Shown: positions 1-9,333, numbered from the stretch's first letter. The stretch is 64,000 bases of DNA from DATJGR01 sp041739525 (GCA_041739525.1 JBGSNQ010000022.1:62001-126000); one strand, 5' to 3'. A program made the numbers and translations. The notes: generated by a model not told the origin, from the sequence alone.

Positions 1-612
1 AATCGCGCAGGCGCGTTCGATGTAGTAGAGGCGAATGAAGCACTCGGGGACGGAGTGCCCGAGCGCCAGCGTGCCGTGATTCCACAACAACATTGCGTTC
101 TTCTGTCCGAGGTCCGCGATGAGCCGTTCGCGTTCTTCGAGATGCAACGCCACTCCCTCGTACTCGTGTTGGGCAACGTCGTCGCAGACGATCAAGGCCG
201 TTTGATTGAGCGGCAGCAGACCGCCTTCCATGCACGAAACGGCCACGCCGGCCTGGGTGTGCAGATGCATCACCGCATGCGCGTCGTCGCGGGCCATGTG
301 CACAGCACTGTGAATCGTGAAGCCGGCCGCGTTCACGGGGTGGCCGTTGGCGAGCACCACGTTGCCGTCGAGGTCGATCTTCACGAGGCTCGACGCCGTG
401 ATCTCTTCGAACAGGAACCCGTAGGGGTTGATCAGAAAATGCGCATCCGGCCCCGGCACGCGCGCGGACAGATGCGTGAAGATCATGTCGTCCCAGCCGT
501 AGTGCGCCACGAGCCGGTACGCGGCCGCGAGATCCTGACGCAGCGCCCATTCTTCTGCGGATACCTGCCGGCGAACGTCTTGCGGTGGGGTGATCGAAAC
601 CGGTTCGGCCAT
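1..612 (-). CDS. class II aldolase/adducin family protein (C-terminus cut by window edge)
   Basis: Reverse-strand frame open for 204 codons from an ATG at 612 to the window edge, preceded by an AGGAGT ribosome site. The protein begins MAEPVSITPPQDVRRQ and contains THLSARVPG, the metal-binding HLHTQAG and LLWNHGTLALG, as in the zinc-dependent class II aldolase/adducin fold. Relatives include L-fuculose-phosphate aldolase and many uncharacterised members found in catabolic clusters. The substrate is not readable. Roughly the last fifth of the protein lies beyond base 1. It is divergent from tamA. Confidence 0.9.
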   Translation of the reverse strand, partial: MAEPVSITPPQDVRRQVSAEEWALRQDLAAAYRLVAHYGWDDMIFTHLSARVPGPDAHFLINPYGFLFEEITASSLVKIDLDGNVVLANGHPVNAAGFTIHSAVHMARDDAHAVMHLHTQAGVAVSCMEGGLLPLNQTALIVCDDVAQHEYEGVALHLEERERLIADLGQKNAMLLWNHGTLALGHSVPECFIRLYYIERACAI

Positions 613-798
613 GGTGACTCCTGTGTCCGTGTCTGGTCGACTATAGCCGAGAGCGCCCCATCCGCAGCAAGGCAGCGTAGGATTGCGCACCCCAACACGC
701 AGTAGATCGAGGCGGCAATGCACGACACCGGCCATGATGCCGCGCTGGAATCCTCAACCGATCCGCTTTACACGCACCTCAACGGCTGAACGCGTGGT

Positions 799-2526
799 TT
801 GAGCATCGTGGTTCGATCGATTGCGATTCCGGCGCTGCTGGCCGGTGTGTTGTTCGCCGCAGCGGCGACCGCTGAGGTGACACTCAACGGCGTGACCGAC
901 GCGCAGTCGGCCAACATCAAGGCGTTTCTCGGCCTCAGCGAGCTCGGTTGCGATGCGCCGGAATGGCTGGTGCGCTGGCAAGCGCGGCAAGCAGACGCGC
1001 AGATCACTTCCTCGCTCGAGGCGCTCGGATTTTACGATGCGCGCATCACGAGCGAACTCGAATTCCCGACGGGTGCCTGCTGGCAAGCGCGCTTTCAGAT
1101 CGTGCCGGGTGAGGCGGTAGTCGTGCGCAAGGTGGCGGTGACGGTTGATCAGCCGCTCGCATCGGAAACATCCGTTGCGTCGCTGATGCAGGGCGCGAAT
1201 CGCCTGAAGGACGCGCCGCTCAATCACGCCGACTACGAAACCTTGAAGCGCGAGCTGCTCGCGGCGGCGCAGGCGCTGGGCTACTTCGATGCGTCGTTCA
1301 AGGTAAGTCGCGTGATGGTGGACGCACAAGCGCACAGCGCGACGGTCGAACTCGATCTCGTCGGTGGTCCGCGTTTCGTGTTCGGCGAAATCGAGGTGGT
1401 CGGAGACCTCCTCGAACGCCGGTTGGTGGATGCCTACATTCCGTTTCATACCGGCGAGCCGTTCGATGCCTCGCTGGTCTCACGATTGCGCCGCAACCTG
1501 GCCGACAGCGGTTACTTCGGACGTACGTTCGTAACTGCCGATCGAGACGAAGCCGTGGTAGGTGCGATACCGATTCGCATCGAGCTCTTCCCGCGGCCGC
1601 GCGCATGGACGTATTCGTTCGGGGTCGGTTACGCAACCGATACCGGCCCGCGGGTTCGCGCCGATGCGGAGAACAACCTTTTGAACGATCGCGGTCATCG
1701 CGCCTCTGTGAGGTCGGTGATCTCCACCGAGCGTTCGTCGCTCGACCTGCAGTATCGAATGCCGCACATCAATCCGTTGAACGACTGGTTCATCTTCGAT
1801 GCGGGGATCGCCCACCTCGAATCGACGACGTCGAACAGCGACATCCACCGAGTGGGCGCTCGTCACACGTATGAACGCGGTAAGTGGGTCCAAACCGACT
1901 TCGTCGATCTCACCTACGAAGACTTCAAGGTTGCAGACCAGTTTGGACAAAGCCGGTTGCTGCTGTTCGGTACTACGTTCAACCGCTTCTGGCGCGATCA
2001 ACCGACGCGACCGACGGAAGGGTACCGGATCGACACGACGCTGCGCGGTGCGTCCCAGCAGTTGGGGTCCGACACCGATTTCATGCAGTTGCTCGGCACC
2101 GGCAAGGTGGTTGAACGGATCACCGAACACACGCGCATGCTGGTGCGAACCACCGCGGGCTGGACGTGGAAGGAAGACTTCAGCGACTTGCCGCCGTCGA
2201 TCCGCTTCTTCGCCGGCGGTGACGTGAGCATCCGTGGATATGCGTTTCAGGGAGTAGGTCCAGAGCGCGATGGCAACGTCGTGGGCGGAAGTCGCCTCTT
2301 AACCGGCTCGCTGGAATTCGACTACGAATTCCGCACCGACTGGGCCGCCGCGTTGTTCGTCGACACCGGATCCGCATTCGACGACGAACCGCACTTCGTT
2401 ACCGGCGTCGGTGCCGGCATCCGTTGGTACTCGCCGGTTGGACCGATTCGCGTCGACGTGGCGCATCCGCTCGACGATCCCACTACGCAATGGCGGCTTT
2501 ACGTCACCGTGGGGCCGGACATATGA
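799..2526 (+). CDS. tamA: TamA, outer-membrane BamA-superfamily assembly protein
   Basis: 575 residues, about the length of E. coli TamA. A signal peptide ending near residue 25 (VLFAAAATA) is followed by POTRA-type repeats to about residue 260 and then a C-terminal 16-strand Omp85 barrel carrying the conserved IRGY loop motif near residue 479. It pairs with the next gene, whose ATG overlaps its stop, so the two form the TAM complex that inserts outer-membrane proteins or moves phospholipids across the envelope. The start is uncertain: an in-frame stop at 787 leaves TTG 799 or GTG 808, neither with a strong ribosome site. Confidence 0.93.
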   Translation: MSIVVRSIAIPALLAGVLFAAAATAEVTLNGVTDAQSANIKAFLGLSELGCDAPEWLVRWQARQADAQITSSLEALGFYDARITSELEFPTGACWQARFQIVPGEAVVVRKVAVTVDQPLASETSVASLMQGANRLKDAPLNHADYETLKRELLAAAQALGYFDASFKVSRVMVDAQAHSATVELDLVGGPRFVFGEIEVVGDLLERRLVDAYIPFHTGEPFDASLVSRLRRNLADSGYFGRTFVTADRDEAVVGAIPIRIELFPRPRAWTYSFGVGYATDTGPRVRADAENNLLNDRGHRASVRSVISTERSSLDLQYRMPHINPLNDWFIFDAGIAHLESTTSNSDIHRVGARHTYERGKWVQTDFVDLTYEDFKVADQFGQSRLLLFGTTFNRFWRDQPTRPTEGYRIDTTLRGASQQLGSDTDFMQLLGTGKVVERITEHTRMLVRTTAGWTWKEDFSDLPPSIRFFAGGDVSIRGYAFQGVGPERDGNVVGGSRLLTGSLEFDYEFRTDWAAALFVDTGSAFDDEPHFVTGVGAGIRWYSPVGPIRVDVAHPLDDPTTQWRLYVTVGPDI

Positions 2527-5500
2527 GGCGGCTGTATTGGGTGCCTCTCGTATTCGTGCTTGTGCTGGTGATGGGCGCAATTGGAACTGTTGCCGGGATC
2601 GCTGCTAGTAGCAACGGATCGCGCTGGCTCGTTGACCAAGCCGTGGCCGCCTCCGGCGCCTCGATAGAACTGTCAGGGCTCGACGGAACGCTGCTGCAAG
2701 GTATGCGCGCCGCAAGGCTCCGGATTCTAGCCGGCACGACGATCGTGGAGATCGATGGATTGGAGATTGCGCCGGCCTGGAGTGCATCGGTGCTGCGTGG
2801 GGCAGTGGTCATTGATCGGTTGGCGGCGTCGTCGTTGCGCATCATTTCGCCGGTTACCACCGAACCGTCACCGATTTCGTTCGCATTTCCGAAGCTACCG
2901 TTCGCGCTGGACATTCGTGAACTGAAGATTGCCGCATCCATCATCAGCAATGTCCCAGGCGAGTATGCGCCGGCCGCCTCCGGGCGCGTGTCGTACGACG
3001 CGGCGGGTTATGCGTTGAGCAGTCTGCAGTTGAGTGCACCGGCGTACTCCGTTTCAGGTGACGTCGTGATCCAAACCAACGCCGACGTCGCGCTGCACGG
3101 CGCGCTGGCGTGGCAACTGGCAGACCCGTCGTTGCGTGGACGATTGGAATTGCGCGATTCGTTGCGGTCGCTGGGCGTCACGCTGAGCGTCGATGAACCC
3201 GCTGTCGAGACGCGCGGCACGGTTCGGGTGTTGGGAGAGGTGAAGCCTCGATTCGATCTTCAAACCACGCTGGCGGAATGGAGTTCCGAACATATTCGCG
3301 TTGCCGGGTTGAGCGTACAGCTCACCGGAACGTTGGAGCGATTCGACGTGCACGCGGCAGCCTCCATCAGCGTTCCCGATCTTCCGCAGGCGCAAGTTGC
3401 ACTCGAAGCAGCCGGATCGCTCGACGCGCTCGACGTTGCGCGGCTGTCGTTGGTATCCGAACGGGGCGGGGTTGTGGCGAACGGGCGTATCACGCGAACG
3501 CCGGGATGGTCGGCTGATCTGCGCGCCGACGTGGACAACTTCGATCCCGCACTCCTGGCGGAGACGCTCTCGGGTGCCGTCTCGGGCCGTGTGGAACTCG
3601 CCCTCAAAGGCGATGATCTCGACGTGAACGTGACCTCGCTCAGTGGCGTGCTGAACGACGCGCCGTTCGAGGCGAAGGGACATGTGGGCAGGCGTGACGA
3701 TCGATGGTCGGCGCGCGGCGTCGAGGTGCGGTCGGGTCCCAATCAAGCGGCCGTGGAACTCGACTGGCAGGGAGACGACGTGTCGGGGCGTGCACGCCTG
3801 AACATGCCGAACCTTGGGACGCTGCTGCCGGAGTTACGCGGCGACGTGTCCGGGAGTGTCGCCGTTTCCGGGCGACGCGATGCGCCCGACATCGAACTGT
3901 CTGTCAGCTCGAAATCGCTGCGCTACCAGGAGTGGAGCGCGAGCGGCGCGCGTTTGGAGGCGACGGTGAAAGAGGGTGCATCGGGCAACGCCCGTATTGA
4001 CGTTGCGCAGGCGTCGCGGGACGGCGTTCGATTGACACGAGTCGACGGTACGGTTCGCGGAACGCTCGATGCACTCACGGGTTCGTTCGGCTGGAATCTA
4101 TCGGGCGATCTTTTGGAACAGCGCGGCTCGGTGGAACTGTCGGCACTAAAGAACGGCGATCGCTGGAACGTGAAGGTGCAGAGCGGTGCCTTGCTGACGC
4201 TGCCCGGTGAACGCTGGCGGCTCGATCGCGATGTCGATCTGAACATTGCCGAGACAGTGCTCGGCGTATCGCCGCACTGCTGGTTGCCGACTTCGGCGCA
4301 AGGCCGCGTGTGCGTCGATGCAGCGGTAGTGGAGGGCGAGCATATCCGTCTCGCCGGCGCGATCGAGGCGTTCGACATCGCCGGTATCGCGAGTCGTTTC
4401 GAGAGTGCACCGCATGTGGCCGGGAGGATTGCCGGGCGTTGGGACGTCGCAGGCGACAACGGTCACTGGAAGGGGTCTGCGCGGCTGAACACCGAAGCGC
4501 TGCGGCTGCTCGACGAACAGGATCCGGCTGCGATCGGTATCGAGCTACCGACACTGAGCGCGGCTGTGGAACTGAAAGACAATCGTGCCGAAGTGACGCT
4601 GCACGCCGACACCGAAACCGCCCGGGTTCTAACTGCAGATCTCACCGTCAACGGTTTCGACGAAACGGCTGCTCTCGACGGGCGTGTGGTGGTAGCACTG
4701 AAAGATCTGGACTTTCTCTCGACGTTCACACGGCGACTCGGCGAAACGGCTGGGGCGTTGGACGGTGAATTTTCAATCGCGGGCTCAGTGGCTGCGCCCG
4801 ATGTGCATGGCGTGTTGAATGTCAGGAACGCCCGCGTCGTGATCACCGAGCCGCGCGTGGAGTTGTCAGCCATGGAGCTGACGATGCGACTGAGTGGCAC
4901 CGAGCAATGGACGGTGGATGGACGCGCGCAGAGCGACAAGGGAAGAGTGACACTCACCGGCGCGCTACGTGCCCCGTTGCGCGATTCGCGAACGTTCCAC
5001 GCGCGCATAGAGGCCACCGATCTGCCGATTTCGATTCCCGATGCGACGGCGCGTGTGGCCGGTGGAGTGGATATCGACTGGCGCAGCCAGCTCATTTCGG
5101 TGCGAGGCCGCGTGGAGATCCCGCGGGCGGAGATCAAACTCAGTGAATTGCCGCCGGGCGCAGTGGCGGTGAGCGAAGACGTCGTGGTGATCAATCGTGA
5201 AGAGGTGCGCCCCGGTGGCACGCGTCTCGAAGTAGATCTCGAGGTGGTGTTGAAGGACCAAGTGCACTTCACGGCCTTTGGACTCGACACCGGATTGACC
5301 GGCGCGCTGCGATTGCGCCAATCGGCCGAGGGCGTCGTACAACTGAACGGAACGCTGACGCTGATCGACGGCAGTTTCTCGGTGTATGGACAGAAGCTGG
5401 CGATCGAGTCCGGACGGCTCACATACAGCGGACCGCCCCAAGATCCGTATGTCGATGCGAGCGCGTCCAGAACGATTCGAGAATCCACACGAACCGTGAC

Positions 5501-5939
5501 CGTTGGCGCTCGCATTCAGGGACCGGCGCGCGCCATAGAAACGACTTTGTTCTCGACACCTGCCATGTCCGAGGCCGAGACGCTGGCTTATCTGGTGCTG
5601 GGACGGCCTTTGAACTCGGCGACAGCGCAAGAAGGCAATAACGTGATGGGCGCGGCGATTGCGCTGGGGCTCGAAGGCGCCTCGCCGGTAATCAAAGAAG
5701 TGAGCAGCGCTCTGCATATCGACGAACTCACCGCCACGGGCGGCAGCACGGAAGATCTGACGGTGGTGGCCGGTAAGCGCTTCAGCGACCGGGTCTTCGT
5801 GCGGTATTCGTACCAGACTTTTACGCGCACGAGCGCGATTCTGTTTGAACTGCTGCTCAATCGACGGCTGTCTCTGGAAGCGACCGCATCGGACATTCCG
5901 GCTATCGACGTGCTCTACAGGGTGGGTGAGAACAACTGA
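2523..5939 (+). CDS. tamB: TamB, inner-membrane-anchored AsmA/DUF490 protein
   Basis: 1138 residues from the ATG at 2523, which shares ATGA with the tamA stop. An N-terminal transmembrane anchor (MRRLYWVPLVFVLVLVMG) is followed by a very long beta-rich region of repeated strands. The C-terminal TamB/DUF490 domain (about residues 800-1138) includes QKLAIESGRLTYSGP and the ending RYSYQTFTRTSAILFELLLN. TamB spans the periplasm as a hydrophobic groove and contacts the POTRA domains of TamA. An upstream in-frame start at 2424 would lie inside tamA and is rejected because the anchor begins at 2523 and the ATGA overlap fits translational coupling. Confidence 0.93.
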   Translation: MRRLYWVPLVFVLVLVMGAIGTVAGIAASSNGSRWLVDQAVAASGASIELSGLDGTLLQGMRAARLRILAGTTIVEIDGLEIAPAWSASVLRGAVVIDRLAASSLRIISPVTTEPSPISFAFPKLPFALDIRELKIAASIISNVPGEYAPAASGRVSYDAAGYALSSLQLSAPAYSVSGDVVIQTNADVALHGALAWQLADPSLRGRLELRDSLRSLGVTLSVDEPAVETRGTVRVLGEVKPRFDLQTTLAEWSSEHIRVAGLSVQLTGTLERFDVHAAASISVPDLPQAQVALEAAGSLDALDVARLSLVSERGGVVANGRITRTPGWSADLRADVDNFDPALLAETLSGAVSGRVELALKGDDLDVNVTSLSGVLNDAPFEAKGHVGRRDDRWSARGVEVRSGPNQAAVELDWQGDDVSGRARLNMPNLGTLLPELRGDVSGSVAVSGRRDAPDIELSVSSKSLRYQEWSASGARLEATVKEGASGNARIDVAQASRDGVRLTRVDGTVRGTLDALTGSFGWNLSGDLLEQRGSVELSALKNGDRWNVKVQSGALLTLPGERWRLDRDVDLNIAETVLGVSPHCWLPTSAQGRVCVDAAVVEGEHIRLAGAIEAFDIAGIASRFESAPHVAGRIAGRWDVAGDNGHWKGSARLNTEALRLLDEQDPAAIGIELPTLSAAVELKDNRAEVTLHADTETARVLTADLTVNGFDETAALDGRVVVALKDLDFLSTFTRRLGETAGALDGEFSIAGSVAAPDVHGVLNVRNARVVITEPRVELSAMELTMRLSGTEQWTVDGRAQSDKGRVTLTGALRAPLRDSRTFHARIEATDLPISIPDATARVAGGVDIDWRSQLISVRGRVEIPRAEIKLSELPPGAVAVSEDVVVINREEVRPGGTRLEVDLEVVLKDQVHFTAFGLDTGLTGALRLRQSAEGVVQLNGTLTLIDGSFSVYGQKLAIESGRLTYSGPPQDPYVDASASRTIRESTRTVTVGARIQGPARAIETTLFSTPAMSEAETLAYLVLGRPLNSATAQEGNNVMGAAIALGLEGASPVIKEVSSALHIDELTATGGSTEDLTVVAGKRFSDRVFVRYSYQTFTRTSAILFELLLNRRLSLEATASDIPAIDVLYRVGENN

Positions 5940-5991
5940 CGGCGTTGAAACGCGAAGGAGAATTCGACACTGACGATTTGGAAGAGGCTGG

Positions 5992-6174
5992 CTATCTGGA
6001 AGAGGCGCGGCGCTCGAGTTCCTCGAGAACCATGTCGGCAAATTCTTCGAGCAAGAGCTGATCGTCCTTGTAGAGCAGCATGAGACGTAAGAAGCGTTTC
6101 ACCCGGTCGCGTCCCAGCGCGTGGATTGCTGCGACCAGTTCCCGGTCTTCAACCTGAGTGGTCAATCGGATCAT
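5992..6174 (-). CDS. small hypothetical protein, 60 aa
   Basis: The protein reads MIRLTTQVEDRELV and later contains RDRVKRFLRLMLLYKDDQLLLEEF; it is charged and predicted helical, with no signal or membrane segment. The frame stays open upstream to 6258, but the ATG at 6174 is preceded by an AAAGGG ribosome site, which decides the start. It is convergent with tamB and divergent from queF. I do not recognise the family. Confidence 0.5.
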   Translation of the reverse strand: MIRLTTQVEDRELVAAIHALGRDRVKRFLRLMLLYKDDQLLLEEFADMVLEELERRASSR

Positions 6175-6355
6175 CAGAGCCCTTTCACAGTGTTTGTTCT
6201 GCCTTTTGTGCGACCTTACGCCTGATGTCGCCTTGCGGTAAACCGCTGCCGTTGGCATGCGATTTCCGACCGCTCATCCGATTTTGCCGCGGCGGACGTT
6301 GACTCGCCTCGATGCGTTGGCTGTAGTTGATGGTTTCTTGAACGCGACTTTCACC

Positions 6356-7183
6356 ATGAGCACGGCCGTGCACCCGGATCTTCCGCTCGGCAAGGACTCC
6401 GACTACCCGACGACGTACACACCGTCGCTGCTTCGTTCGATCGATCGCGCGCAACTACGCGCAACGCTGCGAATTGCCGAACGGCTGCCATTTCAGGGCG
6501 AAGACACTTGGAATTGCTACGAGTTCTCGTGGCTGAATGCGAAGGGAAGGCCGGACGTCGGCTTAGTGAAAGTTCGTGTGCCATGCAATTCCGGTGCGAT
6601 CGTCGAAAGCAAATCGTTGAAGCTCTATCTCAACTCGTTCGCACAAACCGTGTTTGCCACGCGCGCGGAGTTGCTCACCACGCTGAATTCGGATCTGACG
6701 CTCGCGTTTCGCGCGCCGGTGATGATCGATCTGCTCGATGTAGATCAGACGCCTGAACCGGTGGTGCAGATGCCCGGCCGCTCGCTCGACGACCTCGACG
6801 TGGAAATCGAGGTGTATCACTGGTGTCCCGACATGCTGGAAGTGGAGGCCGGCGCCGTAGCCGTGCGACAGACGCATCACACGCATCTCTTCCGCAGCAT
6901 TTGCCCGGTTACCGGGCAGCCTGACTGGGCCAGCATCGTGGTGCAGTACATCGGCCACCGCATTCCGCCGGAGTCACTGCTGCGTTACCTCGTGTCGTTC
7001 CGCAATCACGCCGCGTTTCACGAAACCACGATCGAACAGATCTTCATCGACATCGTTCAGCGATGCGCGCCTGAGCAGTTGTCCGTGTATGGACGCTTTT
7101 TGCGACGCGGCGGTATCGACATCAACCCGTTCAGATCGACCGACGAATCGGCATCGATGTCGATGCGACTGGTACGTCAGTAG
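6356..7183 (+). CDS. queF: NADPH-dependent 7-cyano-7-deazaguanine reductase (QueF, long type)
   Basis: 275 residues from the ATG at 6356, close to the 282 of E. coli QueF. It reduces preQ0 to preQ1 for queuosine in tRNA. The two-domain long type is evident: an N-terminal half with YEFSWLNAKGRPDV and ESKSLKLYLNSF (nicotinamide-binding region), and a C-terminal half with the catalytic motif SICPVTGQPDWASI (Cys183, Asp190 in this numbering), then LLRYLVSFRNH and FHE. The frame is open from 6257, but the extra residues do not match the family. No other queuosine genes lie nearby. Confidence 0.95.
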   Translation: MSTAVHPDLPLGKDSDYPTTYTPSLLRSIDRAQLRATLRIAERLPFQGEDTWNCYEFSWLNAKGRPDVGLVKVRVPCNSGAIVESKSLKLYLNSFAQTVFATRAELLTTLNSDLTLAFRAPVMIDLLDVDQTPEPVVQMPGRSLDDLDVEIEVYHWCPDMLEVEAGAVAVRQTHHTHLFRSICPVTGQPDWASIVVQYIGHRIPPESLLRYLVSFRNHAAFHETTIEQIFIDIVQRCAPEQLSVYGRFLRRGGIDINPFRSTDESASMSMRLVRQ

Positions 7184-7204
7184 CGGACCGCACACGGTAC
7201 TTGA

Positions 7205-7843
7205 TCAGGCCGCGCTCTTCGCCGTTCCGCCCATGGTGGCTCGCAGATCGCGGTTTTCAGATTCGAGCGCCTGGATGCAGTTCAGCATCTCGCGGCTGTC
7301 ACGCGTGAATTGTTGTACGAGCGACTTGAGCTCTCGCTCGCGTGCCAGGTTGGCCGGCGCGTTCTCGCCTTCCGGCGCCGATGTGGGCGCTGAGGCGAGG
7401 GACGCTGCTTTCAAAGCGGCGAGTTCCGTTTCGAGTGCGGCATTGGTGGCTTTGAGCGTCTCGATTGCAGCGGTGTCGCTTGTCGAGGCGCCACCAGTTT
7501 GACTGAGGTGCGACGAAAGGTCCGCGGGCTCGCCGCTGAGTTCGCTGCGCAGTACTACGCGTCGAATCGCAACGTCCGGCGGCGGGTCAGAGGTGGTTGC
7601 GGCCTGAGCATCGAGGGCTGCGAGCCGGGCAGTGAGCTCCTGCTTCCAGTCATGCGCGGCGGGACGTGCGTCGAGCAGCGCCTTGCCTTCTTCGAGAGCT
7701 ACGCGCGCGGCTTCGCACCTGGCTTCCAGTTCCGTGCGACCCATACTGGCCGAACGGGCTCGCATGGCAACGACGACCGCGGCCCCTACGCAGAGCAGCA
7801 GCGTGAGGCCTATGGCGAAGATGACCCAGATGTCGAGCAGCAT
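7205..7843 (-). CDS. membrane-anchored coiled-coil protein of unknown function
   Basis: 212 residues from the ATG at 7843. An N-terminal transmembrane helix (MLLDIWVIFAIGLTLLLCVG) is followed by a long charged, alanine- and glutamate-rich region that should form coiled coil. A central variable stretch is followed by a second helical segment (ALETELAALKAA; ELKSLVQQFTRDSREML). It resembles small inner-membrane scaffolding proteins but I cannot place it in a family. It is convergent with queF and divergent from the SRP RNA. A longer reading to 7933 adds only low-complexity sequence. Confidence 0.65.
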   Translation of the reverse strand: MLLDIWVIFAIGLTLLLCVGAAVVVAMRARSASMGRTELEARCEAARVALEEGKALLDARPAAHDWKQELTARLAALDAQAATTSDPPPDVAIRRVVLRSELSGEPADLSSHLSQTGGASTSDTAAIETLKATNAALETELAALKAASLASAPTSAPEGENAPANLARERELKSLVQQFTRDSREMLNCIQALESENRDLRATMGGTAKSAA

Positions 7844-7960
7844 GCGGCCGGTGCGAATCGCGATGACACGACAAGTATGGAACAGGATTGAAAACGCGCT
7901 ATTGCGACCGGGTTCGGCTACCCACCGGTACACCCGTGGGGTAGGATACCGCCCCTCAAT

Positions 7961-8072
7961 GGCGACCCACTCCGGTCCCCTCGCGACGATACGTTGTGAA
8001 CCCCGTCAGGCCCGGAAGGGAGCAGCGGCAGCAGCAGACTCGAGCGCCGGGGTGTGGCTGGTTTGGGTTGCC
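7961..8072 (+). ncRNA. ffs: signal recognition particle RNA (4.5S, small bacterial type)
   Basis: The conserved SRP tip is present: GTCAGGCCCGGAAGGGAGCAGC, reading from about 8006, and the descending arm GCCGGGGTGTGGCTGG. The first nine bases (GGCGACCCA) pair with the last nine (TGGGTTGCC), which sets the ends at about 7961 and 8072. The RNA binds Ffh and targets membrane proteins. The tRNA-Ser gene begins 11 bases downstream, so the two may be co-transcribed. Confidence 0.93.
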
Positions 8073-8083
8073 ACCCTTCACCA

Positions 8084-8173
8084 GGAGAGGTGTCCGAGCG
8101 GCTGAAGGAGCACGCCTGGAAAGTGTGTATGGGGTAAAACCCATCGAGGGTTCGAATCCCTCCCTCTCCGCCA
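8084..8173 (+). tRNA. tRNA-Ser (GGA)
   Basis: A 90-base cloverleaf with encoded CCA. The acceptor stem pairs GGAGAGG with CCTCTCC, discriminator G at 8170, CCA 8171-8173. The anticodon stem CACGC/GTGTG encloses a loop with anticodon GGA at 8118-8120. A long variable arm (TATGGGG..CCCAT) is typical of class II serine tRNAs, and the T arm has GGTTCGAATCC. Confidence 0.96.
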
Positions 8174-8227
8174 TCGAATCGCCCAACATATTGATTCTAT
8201 TGGTGGCAGAGGTCTTCATTGAGATCT

Positions 8228-8248
8228 TGCCTACAAATCTGCCTACAA
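8228..8248. repeat. direct repeat TGCCTACAA, two copies 12 bp apart, just past tRNA-Ser
   Basis: TGCCTACAA occurs at 8228-8236 and again at 8240-8248, 55 bp after the tRNA. Short phased direct repeats beside a tRNA 3' end resemble arm-type binding sites of tyrosine integrases, but no integrase gene is seen and no second copy of the tRNA end was found. The assignment is an inference. Confidence 0.35.
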
Positions 8249-8259
8249 TCCAAGCGTCG

Positions 8260-8513
8260 CTACCTAGGTCCTTGGCACTTCCACATCGCGTGGCCCTTTG
8301 CGGGCCAGTGCAACGCCTCATCAAGCGGTAATTTTCTAACGTCGCTGACGCCGATGTCCGCAGCTCGTGGGTACGTTCCGTCAACCAGCGACATTCCTGT
8401 CGTTCGAGATTTTCGACGGCAAATGAAAGACACGGGTGATAGAACGTGTCTTCATACACATCACCAGGCTTCAATTCATCCGCGCTTTTTACAACTGTTG
8501 GCACCTTCGTCAC
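8260..8513 (-). pseudogene. frameshifted small conserved hypothetical gene
   Basis: The frame from GTG 8513 reads TKVPTVVKSADELKPGDVYEDTFYHPCL. The conserved-looking continuation lies in another frame: MSLVDGTYPRAADIGVSDV and RKLPLDEALHWPAKG, ending at TAG 8260-8262. The switch falls near 8422-8430, around a CTTTCATTT run. The two halves together look like one small protein (about 84 residues) of the type YED..HPCL..SLVDGTYPR..VRKL; I cannot name the family. Read without the shift, the frame runs on through the tRNA gene, an artefact. Either the gene is broken or there is a base error. Confidence 0.55.
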
Positions 8514-8713
8514 CTCGGTATTGGGAAGTTCGAATCGCGAGTGGTTTTCAGAATGTCGTCGCGGCCGAAGACGTCGTCTTGATAGTCAACGACCCAACCG
8601 TGGTAGTACTTGATGCAATTCACTTCGTCGATGGCCTGACGTGGAAACACAATGAGTTCTGCAGCGTCTGGATCGTATCCAACACGGCGATCACTAGGTG
8701 AGCCCGTGGGCAC
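8510..8713 (-). CDS. small hypothetical protein coupled to the frameshifted gene
   Basis: 67 residues from GTG 8713, containing AAELIVFPRQAIDEVNC, YYHGWVVDYQDDVFG and ending NFPIPR. Its stop overlaps the next start as GTGA (8510-8513), a coupling arrangement that argues both were once expressed genes. No domain recognised. It could be the tail of a longer protein whose 5' part is lost, since the sequence upstream of 8713 is not convincingly coding. Confidence 0.35.
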   Translation of the reverse strand: MPTGSPSDRRVGYDPDAAELIVFPRQAIDEVNCIKYYHGWVVDYQDDVFGRDDILKTTRDSNFPIPR

Positions 8714-9106
8714 CGAAGTAAGCGGAGTTTGACGCAGCCATCACCGTTGCAGCGCGCCCCCTGACACCTTCGTTGGCACCATCGACCCGCGAGCCCGCAG
8801 GTCACGGCATCGGCGCCGGATATCTGATCCGGTGCACCCCGCTCGATGTCGACCTGATGCCGACTCGATGCCATCCCGGCGCCCTGCAGCTCGATGCCGA
8901 CTCAACGCCCAGCGCGACGTCGGGAACCGGCGCCGGATGAACCCATCAAGATGTCTTCCTTCACGCGCACACCGCCGGTTCCCCTCGTGGCGCCGTCGGA
9001 TCACCCCAACGGCCGTTTACTGTCGCCTTAACGAAGGGGCTCTGTACGTAAGCGCACGTAACTGGCAGCATCGGTCCAGTGCATGTGCACGGATGGGGAG
9101 ACGAAC
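8714..9106. other. 393-bp stretch with no convincing gene
   Basis: Frames on both strands here are short and arginine/proline-rich, as expected from random GC-rich DNA. It probably belongs to the same decayed tRNA-adjacent insertion. The last ~60 bases supply the promoter region and GGGGAG ribosome site of the DUF3309 gene. Confidence 0.5.
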
Positions 9107-9265
9107 ATGACTTTGGGGACCGTCTTGCTGATTGTTTTGGTGCTGCTACTGATCGGCGTGATCCCGACCTGGCCCCACAGCAGAAGCTGGGGCTACGCGC
9201 CCAGTGGTGGATTGGGACTGGTGCTGATCATCGTTGTCGTGCTGCTGCTGATGGGGCGGATCTGA
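9107..9265 (+). CDS. DUF3309 family small membrane protein (copy 1)
   Basis: 52 residues from the ATG at 9107, with GGGGAG at a normal distance. Two hydrophobic helices (LGTVLLIVLVLLLIGVIP and GLGLVLIIVVVLLLMGRI) flank the conserved loop TWPHSRSWGYAPSGG, the hallmark of DUF3309 proteins. Function unknown; members commonly sit with CsbD and BON stress genes, as here. A near-identical paralog is at 26314-26472. Confidence 0.88.
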   Translation: MTLGTVLLIVLVLLLIGVIPTWPHSRSWGYAPSGGLGLVLIIVVVLLLMGRI

Positions 9266-9333
9266 CGAGGTGTGGAGGTCGTTCGCTTTCAGTCGTTTCC
9301 GCTGGTGCGTGAGGGGACCAAATATGGAGTCTT

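Noticed and set aside
4463..6041. Long reverse frames (350 and 358 residues) inside tamB
   Set aside because: Serine/arginine-rich shadows of tamB codons with no recognisable domain.
7956..8513. A 185-residue reverse protein running through the tRNA-Ser and SRP RNA
   Set aside because: The segment MAEREGFEPSMGFTPY is just the antisense of the serine tRNA, a familiar annotation artefact. The real small gene changes frame and stops at 8260.
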